From: Rhineura floridana
Lineage: Eukaryota > Chordata > Lepidosauria > Squamata > Rhineuridae
Direction of reading: 5' to 3'
Length of the DNA stretch: 64,000 nt
Assembly (NCBI RefSeq): GCF_030035675.1
Contig: NC_084489.1
Location: forward strand, 21,105,501-21,169,500
Position 1 is the stretch's first letter. The number at the start of each line of letters is the position of its first letter. A program made the position numbers and the translations under genes. The notes beneath the pieces are model-generated. The model had not been told where the DNA came from. It made no database searches and was given only the letters and a program-made list of their open reading frames with translations. Of the stretch, positions 59,001-64,000 are shown piece after piece.

Positions 59001-62000
59001 CTGAACTCAATAAGCATGCAAATGATCAATCCATTCTCAGCAAACTTGCACAGGATCCCATTTCTTACCTCCCAGATTAAAAAGCATGGAAATTCACTAA
59101 TAGGCAAAAAACCTTGCGGTTTAAGAATGTACCTATAGCCCACAGATATTTCTACTAAACTTTAAAAAGCGAGGAAATTGGGCAGCTATAGTGAATGCAC
59201 CAGGGGAGCAGGAGACCTGAACTCCTCTCTGAGATATTGGACTGCCCTACAAAGTTGTCAAAATGCAAACACAATTTGGGTTGGTCTTTCACAGTCCAAT
59301 CCACTTGCTGTGTAGCTTGCAAGAATTTGGTAACATGTGCCTCTGAGCATATGGTGAGTGGTGGCAACACCTGTAATCAGCCCAAATAATAGAAAGAAGA
59401 TATGTCCTGTGCTGATCTTGTTTTAGCTGGGAGGAAGCAACATTATTAAGACAGTTGATCTAGTTCAGATGGTCACTTTAAATATGTCTGATTTACTTTG
59501 CAATTTTAGTGAAGTTTTCTATAGGAAATCATTTTCTTTTGCTTTTGTTTCTATGAATATGTGAAGTACAGCAACACTTAGCAAAATTTATACTAAAAAA
59601 ACTCCAAACATAATTGTGGAATAATGGCACTGACGTCTGCAAAATAATCTCCAGTGGACCTCAGAAGTGTCTCAATTTGCACAAGATAAAACAGTGGGAG
59701 GTGAAATATATTCTAGCAAAATTCTAGGTGTGCTCTATGTTTTTAATTGATTGTGAACACCTTGCCTTAAATAAAGTGGTTTAAACATAGCAGGCTGAAA
59801 ACATGCATCCTCTTTTTTCCAACAACTAGAGCCATTGCTAAAGTAGCAGCATATTGTAATCAGTCTGATTTTACATTAAACTGCAGTTTCAGGTCCAACT
59901 GTTAATGCACCCAAAACAGAAATAGACCATAACCTCCAGTTTGAAACAAAAAGGCTATCTTCACCATCATATGACATTAACCAGTAAAAAGGCTTTGAAA
60001 TTAATAAAAATAAATTTGACACAGATTTCTAGGATGAATAATGAGGGAAATAAAATTTTCTAGTTTAGATTCTCTGTAGAAATATTAGTAACACAGGAAA
60101 GAAGCAAAGTAAGAAGAACACCAGCGTACAAAAATGTAATTCTCCATCTTTGGAGATGGCAGTTGTTGCCACCACTCACCATATGCTCAGAGGCACATGT
60201 TACCAAATTCTTGCAAGCTACACAGCAAGTGGATTGGACTGTGAAAGACCAACCCAAATTGTGTTTGCATTTTGACAACTTTGTAGGGCAGTCCAATATC
60301 TCAGAGAGGAGTTCAGGTCTCCTGCTCCCCTGGTGCATTCACTATAGCTGCCCAATTTCCCTGCTTTTTAAAGTTTAGTAGAAATATCTGTGAGCTATAG
60401 GTACATTCTTAAACCGCAAGGTTTTTTGCCTATTAGTGAATATGTATATGGTCTCATTCTGTCTTTGAAGTCTCCCAATATTTTGGGGAACTTTCTGTGG
60501 TCACTGTTAGCAGCTAGGTATTAACCATAAAGAGTAGTCTACCTTACAGGGGGGAGATGCTGCAGTTGGTTGTGAATAGTCAGGGCTAACTGGGCTTAGA
60601 AGGGAAGATGAAAGTAGGGCTTCCTTCATCACTGTTCAAAATGAGAATATAATCAAATAGGAACTTGGAACTGTGCAAGCTCATATTCCCATCTAACTCT
60701 CAACAGTGAGATGAAGACAGGGCAGAAAGTTCAGTATGAACCAGGACAGTGCCCTCTCACCTTCCCTGTAGCACGAAGCCCCAACTTCTTACATTGGTGT
60801 TGCAACTGTGTCCTCTTCAGGACACTGTAATCCAAGGAGGAAGTGCCATTGAGTGGTGAACATGAAGAGCCCTTGACTGGTGTGTGCGGAGGAGGTGTGC
60901 AAGCAGATCTGGCTACTTTGCGGCTCTGGCGGGGCATTCCAGGAACTCTAAACCAAAAAAGAGAAACATGGCAAATTGCAGAGGCTAACACCAACCTCCA
61001 TTTCCCCATCTCTGTCTAAGATAAGCCATGAACAAGAAACCTGTGTTTCCCTGGCCTCTGATATTGCTGAACTACAGCTCCCATCATTCCTGGCTATCTG
61101 CCGTGCTGGCTGGAGCTGATGGGAACTGGAGCCCCTCACCATCGGGAGGGCCACAGGTTCCCCACCAATATAACCAATCAATAGCCTTCATTTATAGCAG
61201 AGATGGAAAATCTGGGGCCCTCCAGATGGCATTTGACTCCACCTCCTATCAGCCCCAACCCAGCCAACATGGCCAATGGTCAGGGCTAATGGGACACAGG
61301 CCAGCAACACTTGGAGGGCCACAGGTTCTCCACCCATGGCTTACAGCATTGCTCTTCAGGATACGTTACTGGGTTGTGGCCTGATCTAATGGGGACCACA
61401 AAAGCAGCATTACCTCTGTCCAAATATATGGCAAAAAATGTGGGTCCCCAAATCCAAATTTGGGTTAATGATGGGTCCCACGTCTGAAAAGAATATTGAC
61501 TTATTGGAAAGACAAACAGCTAGCAGACATATAGTAAAACATTCTCACACCCGCACTCCTTTGTATTCTGTAGTACGTCGCCAAAGCCTCCGTTATTGTA
61601 GATTTTCTTGTGTCTTGCATGTGACCTGTGAAATAACAGATTGTAAATGCATTGACATGATGGCACCCAGGTACCTTCTCCCCCACCTCCAGACATCTCC
61701 CTAAATTGCAGAGGAGCTCAGATAAAGAAGCAGAAGGGCAGAACACAGACGAAGCTTAACTCATACCAAAGACAGCCATTTGCAACACATGCATTGCTTG
61801 TTTGCCTTCTCTGAAAGCCAAACTGATCTGTCAAGCACAGCGCCTCTGAACTTTAGGTTTCAATCAGAACTGTCTGCTGCTTCTTGGCTGTCTGTAGGAC
61901 GGGGTAGCCAACACCCCACTGAACGAATGCAGCGGTTTATAATCGCTAGCTTTAATCACAAGAGGATATAAGAGGAACACAAGCAACAGGATAAGACAAA

Positions 62001-62051
62001 GCGAAAAGGGACTCAGGGGGGAAAGGGAACACAAACAACCCACCTGGACAT
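48987..62051 (-). CDS. DPPA2/4: DPPA2/4-like pluripotency chromatin protein, 8 coding exons, 302 aa
   Basis: The eight exons sum to 909 coding bases (302 residues plus stop). All introns are GT-AG and phases agree at every junction. Residues about 44-77 form a SAP motif (LKRTQLQHQCKKLGLRATGK, then NAELVERLKAY), which binds DNA or chromatin. Residues about 129-215 match the C-terminal domain specific to DPPA2 and DPPA4, with the signature GWCVVHG at 132-138 and NYVCEDC ending in C188/C191. The mammalian proteins are of similar length, nuclear, act as a pair on chromatin in early embryos and germ cells, and control zygotic-genome-activation and developmental promoters. Transfer of that role to this protein is inference. 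A second CxxC (C202/C205) follows the first, so a zinc-binding knuckle is possible. Intron sizes in transcription order are 1,096, 3,781, 4,324, 208, 87, 1,973 and 687 bp. It may be the single ancestral-type gene before the mammalian DPPA2/DPPA4 split; a second copy outside the window cannot be excluded. Confidence 0.88.
49346..49702 (-). mobile_element. CR1 LINE 3' fragment in DPPA2/4-like intron 7
   Basis: On the plus strand it starts with ctttctggatcagaccaaag and continues with catctagtccagcatcctgt; on the minus strand the RT end includes KPVVQPDLEYGAQF. It has internal deletions relative to 39,354-40,193. Confidence 0.85.
49782..49839 (-). CDS. DPPA2/4: DPPA2/4-like exon 7
   Basis: 58 nt, acceptor ggccttgcag, donor gtgagt. 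Residues 249-267 are TFEIKKLYQPQEDQAYAQQ; phase 2 in, phase 0 out. No known motif. Confidence 0.8.
49973..50037. repeat. (GA)n microsatellite
   Basis: About 32 uninterrupted ag units within intron 6 of the DPPA2/4-like gene. Confidence 0.97.
50040..51812. other. Intron 6 sequence, no further feature recognised
   Basis: Unique-looking intronic sequence. The 130-codon minus-strand frame at 50,182-50,574 and others nearby show no recognisable domain and do not fit the splice phase. Confidence 0.5.
51813..51974 (-). CDS. DPPA2/4: DPPA2/4-like exon 6
   Basis: 162 nt, acceptor tttgctgctgcag, donor gtgagt. Residues 195-247 start NREKPKRCLLCQQIQGKG and continue in frame to SNDRR. An internal gtaacc near 51,921 could act as a donor, but using it would put the next segment out of frame. 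The uninterrupted reading links correctly to exon 7. Confidence 0.85.
52062..52260 (-). CDS. DPPA2/4: DPPA2/4-like exon 5, family-specific C-terminal domain
   Basis: 199 nt, acceptor ttttcctttgtag, donor gtaaag. Residues 129-193 carry IVYGWCVVHGMALY, then SSWAPLLLRGG and VPDGFFDNYVCEDCV. This spacing of WCVVHG, the central tryptophan and a final DNxxCxxC-type motif is how mammalian DPPA2 and DPPA4 are recognised. It is the strongest single piece of evidence for the gene's identity. Confidence 0.92.
52469..52541 (-). CDS. DPPA2/4: DPPA2/4-like exon 4, linker
   Basis: 73 nt, acceptor cctttccag, donor gtgact. It encodes residues 104-127 (APPTVLSHLDLAKDVKTELT then EEKT) and ends in phase 1, which is what exon 5 needs. 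No domain; probably a flexible linker. Confidence 0.78.
52800..53040 (+). mobile_element. L2-like retroposon 3' end
   Basis: T-rich text with repeated tgtttttaaa leads into ctgccctgggctcctgatgg and gaagggtgggatataaatca, followed by repeated aatc and aaac units. It lies in intron 3. Confidence 0.6.
53155..53475. other. Possible hAT-related remnant in intron 3
   Basis: It starts with caggggtggggaacctctgg, a typical hAT-Charlie-like end. The interior does not match the other copies, and no clear opposite end is visible. Confidence 0.35.
53510..53636 (+). mobile_element. CR1 LINE 3' end
   Basis: agagtgctcctgcgctcaga, then ggccactgtgagaacagact and gactagatgggtctttggcc: the forward CR1 3' untranslated end. 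Confidence 0.75.
53637..54040. other. No feature recognised in this part of intron 3
   Basis: Text near 53,700-53,900 (agaccgccctccccagcaag, then tgggcagtattgttttttat) could be another L2-like end, but the match is weak. Confidence 0.35.
54041..54262 (+). mobile_element. tRNA-SINE with L2-like tail, full length
   Basis: Head tggtgtgatatagcaattag and B-box-like ggttcaaatcc; middle tgtgtgaccttgggccagtc; tail ccactttgtactccttggag and aatataaatgtaataaacaa. It is the most complete copy of the family also seen at 11,775, 33,178 and 33,866. Confidence 0.85.
54343..56410 (+). repeat. Composite repeat, copy 3 (forward) in intron 3
   Basis: It starts with attcactaataggcaaaaa and contains the left terminal repeat and interior of the long-TIR element (to about 55,430). 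Next come the tgggtgggcagacactgggc linker, the foldback block (55,578-55,864), and a tail block with ttaaattaattaaaaatcag. The tail block extends to the palindromic patch acagccactcttgtggctgt near 56,380. Its far end is about 455 bp downstream, in the gene's sense, of exon 3. Confidence 0.75.
56450..56585 (-). mobile_element. tRNA-derived SINE, reversed partial copy
   Basis: catgaagctgccttaaactg followed by gtcccccaacatgagatgcc and aagctctaccactgagc is the reverse of the family at 13,824-14,023, diverged. Confidence 0.6.
56630..56712 (+). mobile_element. CR1 LINE extreme 3' end
   Basis: gcatctggttggccactgtg, then aacaggatgctggactagat and ggcctgatccagcaggtttt. Confidence 0.85.
56866..56979 (-). 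CDS. DPPA2/4: DPPA2/4-like exon 3, SAP second half
   Basis: 114 nt, phase 0 at both ends, acceptor tattttcttcag, donor gtgagt. Residues 66-103 start NAELVERLKAYHRD, the second SAP helix, then an acidic patch (SSEEEET). The exon is a multiple of three and lies between two oppositely oriented repeat copies, so skipping it would keep the frame while removing half of the SAP motif. Confidence 0.88.
57000..57589. other. Intron 2 proximal part, nothing recognised
   Basis: Unassigned sequence directly upstream of exon 3. The text near 57,420-57,530 (tttgttgatgatatagttat type) may be an old interspersed repeat. Confidence 0.4.
58388..58531 (+). mobile_element. L2-like 3' end nested in foldback element
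   Basis: T-rich text, then aaaccacccagagagcttcg and ggggcggtatataaatgcac with ataaa units. It splits the foldback element; atgattg occurs at both sides and may be a target duplication. Confidence 0.7.
58605..58781. mobile_element. MITE starting agggttgccaggttc
   Basis: The ends agggttgccaggttc and ggttggcaggcccagcc are imperfect inverted repeats around a body containing gactgatcctgtatctttag. It sits inside the linker of the composite repeat. Confidence 0.4.
59092..60441. mobile_element. 1.35-kb DNA element with about 276-bp terminal inverted repeats
   Basis: The left arm (59,092-59,367) starts attcactaataggcaaaaa. The right arm (60,165-60,441) is its reverse complement, with only about three differences by eye. 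The 797-bp interior has no meaningful open frame, so the element is non-autonomous. The arms or interior occur in diverged form at 535-789, 19,088-19,335 and 54,343-55,430. No target duplication could be fixed. The superfamily is unknown; long inverted ends occur in several DNA-transposon groups. Confidence 0.82.
60442..60760. other. Intron 2 start, nothing recognised
   Basis: About 320 bp of unassigned intronic sequence just after the exon 2 donor in the gene's sense. Confidence 0.45.
60761..60947 (-). CDS. DPPA2/4: DPPA2/4-like exon 2, basic N-terminus and SAP first half
   Basis: 187 nt between acceptor ttttggtttag and donor gtgaga. Residues 4-65 begin with VPGMPRQSRKVARS, basic and possibly a nuclear targeting stretch. 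A Ser/Pro/Thr-rich linker leads to the first SAP helix (LKRTQLQHQCKKLGL). It ends in phase 0. Confidence 0.88.
61065..61165. mobile_element. Palindromic MITE in intron 1
   Basis: The arms gaactacagctcccatcatt and gctgatgggaactggagccc, with the outer end gagggccacaggttccccac. Same family as 30,457-30,600. Confidence 0.75.
61200..61338. mobile_element. Palindromic MITE in intron 1, second copy
   Basis: ggggccctccagatggcatt on the left and cttggagggccacaggttct on the right flank the centre agccaacatggccaatggtc. Confidence 0.75.
61534..61624. repeat. 91-bp direct repeat, unit 1
   Basis: It starts gtaaaacattctcacaccc and ends gtgtcttgcatgtga. It matches 63,255-63,345 at 90 of 91 bases by eye. 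It lies in intron 1 of the minus-strand gene. Function unknown. Confidence 0.85.
62044..62051 (-). CDS. DPPA2/4: DPPA2/4-like exon 1 (coding part)
   Basis: It encodes ATG TCC AG (Met-Ser plus two bases of Arg3), followed by the donor gtgggt. I chose this start because its phase 2 exactly complements exon 2, which begins with one base, and because it sits in the CpG-rich promoter. The 5' untranslated part extends to roughly 62,110-62,150. Confidence 0.78.
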
Positions 62052-62226
62052 TTGGTGACGTGGTTTCCCCTGAACTTCAGAGTCTCCTTTTTTCAAACTG
62101 CGCGCACTCCCTCGCTCTGCTATCAAGCGACTTCTCCCAGATCACGCCCCCTTGACGGGATCATTGTGCGCATGCGCGGGCCGGTCTTCAGTTCGCGAGA
62201 GCGGGGAGAGAGAAGTCGAAAGCAAG
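62052..62226. promoter_or_regulatory. Bidirectional CpG-rich promoter
   Basis: The coding starts of two divergent genes (minus 62,051; plus 62,227) are only 175 bp apart. The interval is rich in CpG and contains the NRF1-type palindrome tgcgcatgcgc at 62,167-62,177 and a GC-box-like cacgccccc near 62,143. No TATA box is evident. Such head-to-head CpG promoters with NRF1 sites are common in vertebrates. The transcription start points are inferred. Confidence 0.7.
62167..62177. promoter_or_regulatory. NRF1-type binding palindrome
   Basis: tgcgcatgcgc is the consensus core for nuclear respiratory factor 1. It sits 60 bp upstream of the plus-strand ATG and 116 bp upstream of the minus-strand ATG. 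Confidence 0.7.
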
Positions 62227-62264
62227 ATGGCTGCGCCCAGTTGGTCCCCAGGGCTGTGGGAGGC
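62227..62264 (+). CDS. Divergent gene, putative first coding exon (unidentified)
   Basis: ATG in strong Kozak context (gcaagATGG) opens MAAPSWSPGLWE plus two bases, followed by a consensus donor gtgagt at 62,265. The text aagatggctgcg around the ATG also fits a YY1 site, often found just downstream of starts in CpG promoters. I do not recognise the protein from 12 residues. The identification as an exon rests on the promoter, Kozak context and donor together. Confidence 0.55.
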
Positions 62265-63881
62265 GTGAGTGACGATCCCTCTTCGCGTGTAGGAGATGTC
62301 CTTGTTTCCAAGTCTGCCTCTCACTCTCATACCGGCCGTCTTCGTCTGCTCACGCTCAGCTGCTCGCTCTGTAGGCTTATTTGAGTAGTCCCTCTACAAA
62401 ATTCTGTGCGTGCTAATATAGGAATAAGCTCCATTGAACTCAAATGAGGTTTCTTCTGCGTGAACGAGCATAGGTGTAAATGTGTTAATGGGCAGAAGAT
62501 AGATCGAGATCTAGTAGTAGATTTCTAGGTGACTTGTAATTGGCTACCAAGGAATTCTGACTGTCAGTTGTTTAACAGTAGCAGCAACTCTCCCCATCCC
62601 TCCAAAATTGGGCTGCTGAAATGAAGAACGCTTGCAAGAAAACCAGTGAAATATTTTTGTGGGAAAAGATTTGATCTCAGTGGTGCCACTGCAAACAAAA
62701 TCCTGTGCTAAGATACATTTAGAGTTTCCCTGTTTCTTAATTGTGTGTATTTCTGCCCCCCTTTAAGCTTTTTTTTGTACTTGGTTCCAGTTAGTGGACC
62801 TGGGAGTTCTAGAAAAACAAAATAGATCCTTCAGTCCTGAAGTCTGCTCCCCCCTCACCCCACCACTGTATTGGATCCTTTACCCTTCTTGTGTGTGGCA
62901 GAATCTCTGTGATTTGAGGTTCCCCTAGGAGGTCTTAAATATAAATAGGCATAGAGGGGAAATCATAAAAAGTTAGGCCCGTGGCCTTTAGGTGTCTGTG
63001 ATGTTTCTCACAGATTTATATATCATTGCTCTGTAGCCAGGTAGAACCTGCAGTTTGAGCTTTGTACTTTTTGTTTTGTTTTGCTGCTTGATTGGTGAAT
63101 TCCACAGGCAACCCCCATGGAATAAAGATAACATTTAAGAGTATGTAGTGTGCCTTCTGACGTGGGGAGTATCATCATGTAACGCCCAAGCTCCATTCAC
63201 AAATGATACACTCTTCCAGGAAGGCTGTATAATAATGTGGGTTCTTCTGAATGTGTAAAACATTCTCACACCCGCACTCCTTTGTATTCTGTAATACGTC
63301 GCCAAAGCCTCCGTTATTGTAGATTTTCTTGTGTCTTGCATGTGAACAGATCCAGAGAGCACTATCCCAATAGACATTCCCGTATGGGTGTGCTTTCATT
63401 TTCAGCTTTATTATTTAATTTCATGTAAAGATAGATCAGCTTCCTTTCCAGAGGGCATGCTGCACAATAAAATAAAAATGAAATAACAGTGACTACTATA
63501 CAGTGTCACAGCAAGAAAATAGCACAAACTTAGACAAGATGCCACATGTCTCTTAAAAGCAAAAAATGATTCAAGGGGTTGTCTTATTGGGAGAAAGTTT
63601 GTAGGCAGACATCAGAGATGGCTCTAGACCTCATCAGCCTAACTGCCTCAATAAATGGTACGGGGCCCTGTCTTTCCTGAAAGTCTCAGCAAAGGAAGAC
63701 AGTAGTCTTCCTCAAGCTTTGCTAAGCCTCTGGCCACTTGCCTGCTTACTGTCCTTGTCTTTAAATGGGATTTTTTCATTCTTAGAAGCCCTATGAAGAG
63801 CAACATTATTTTGTTAAACTAAAAAACTATCATGCTGCTAATTATCACAATGAAGTTAAGATCATTTAATGTTTTTTACAG
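62265..63881. other. Putative first intron of the divergent gene
   Basis: Mostly unassigned sequence; it contains the second 91-bp direct-repeat unit at 63,255-63,345. It ends in the T-rich acceptor tgttttttacag before 63,882. Confidence 0.45.
63255..63345. repeat. 91-bp direct repeat, unit 2
   Basis: Same orientation as unit 1 at 61,534-61,624, about 1.7 kb away on the other side of the bidirectional promoter. The flanks of the two units do not match. Confidence 0.85.
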
Positions 63882-64000
63882 GCTGCTAACATATGCTGCA
63901 GAATGTGGTTCATTTACCATAGATTCCTCACATGTCCCAAACCCTGGAGAAGACAAATACATGGAGTATTGGACCCAATTAAATGGCAGAAGAGTCTAAT
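63882..64000 (+). CDS. Divergent gene, possible second exon, cut by window end
   Basis: After acceptor ttttttacag, the phase left by the first exon gives A-LLTYAAECGSFTIDSSHV, then PNPGEDKYMEYWTQLNGRRV and a TAA three codons from the window edge. Either the gene ends here as a very short protein, this exon belongs to a different frame or isoform, or the exon call is wrong. No family is recognised. Confidence 0.35.

Larger units (their letters stand above)
57590..59085 (-). repeat. Composite repeat, copy 4 (reversed) in intron 2
   Basis: In reverse relative to copy 3: the tail block (57,590-58,130, with tttttaattaatttaataaa), the foldback block (58,133-58,570, split by an L2-like insertion), the tttaaatttgggtggg linker, a MITE (about 58,605-58,781), and a pyrimidine-rich insert (to about 59,050). 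It lies about 610 bp upstream, in the gene's sense, of exon 3. Confidence 0.72.

Noticed and set aside
59092-60441. Calling the long-TIR element a Polinton
   Set aside because: Long terminal inverted repeats alone are not enough. The 1.35-kb copy encodes none of the hallmark genes and no 6-bp target duplication is evident.
61534-61624. snoRNA or other small RNA gene for the 91-bp repeat unit
   Set aside because: No C/D or H/ACA box arrangement is visible by eye. It is kept only as an unexplained duplicate.
62227-64000. Naming the divergent gene from mammalian synteny (for example MORC1 or another 3q13 neighbour)
   Set aside because: The visible residues do not resemble the start of MORC1 or any neighbour I can recall, so a name would be a guess.

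Overview
The window looks like nuclear DNA from a squamate reptile, most likely a lizard. It is crowded with the repeats expected there: tRNA-headed SINEs whose tail matches the Bov-B LINE 3' end (Sauria-SINE type), Bov-B/RTE fragments, CR1 LINEs, L1 and L2-like LINE pieces, hAT-type and foldback MITEs, a 5S-rRNA-headed SINE and a vertebrate Ty1/copia retrotransposon. Introns, canonical splice signals and a CpG-rich promoter confirm a vertebrate host.

Positions 1-48,800 form a gene-poor, repeat-rich stretch in which I recognise no host gene. It holds, in order: a composite repeat copy (1-789), a degraded class I endogenous retrovirus pol fragment (about 800-2,285), CR1 and Bov-B pieces (3.6-5.6 kb), SINEs and MITEs (7.4-14.4 kb), a LINE RT C-terminal fragment (9.5-10.6 kb), hAT-like MITEs (16.4-20.7 kb), a bounded Ty1/copia element with both LTRs and a 5-bp target duplication (22,445-27,527), more MITEs and SINEs, a LINE endonuclease fragment (32.2-33.2 kb), an L1 3' end (36 kb), a nested CR1 cluster (38.8-40.3 kb), and an L1 with a 15-bp target duplication that carries other insertions (43,282-47,637).

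Positions 48,840-62,051 hold one host gene on the minus strand. Its eight coding exons can be joined with canonical splice sites and unbroken phase into a 302-residue protein. It has an N-terminal SAP DNA-binding motif and the C-terminal domain of the DPPA2/DPPA4 (developmental pluripotency associated) family, and its length is close to the mammalian proteins. The first exon lies in a CpG-rich head-to-head promoter (about 62,044-62,226) with an NRF1-type palindrome. The promoter is shared with a plus-strand gene whose first exon (ATG at 62,227) and possible second exon (63,882 onward) enter the window; I could not identify that gene.

The introns of the DPPA2/4-like gene are packed with repeats. 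Two copies of a large composite repeat lie in opposite orientation on either side of the exon coding the second half of the SAP motif. A neighbouring 1.35-kb element (59,092-60,441) has about 276-bp terminal inverted repeats that are nearly identical by eye. All repeat boundaries and family names come from reading by eye, without a repeat library.
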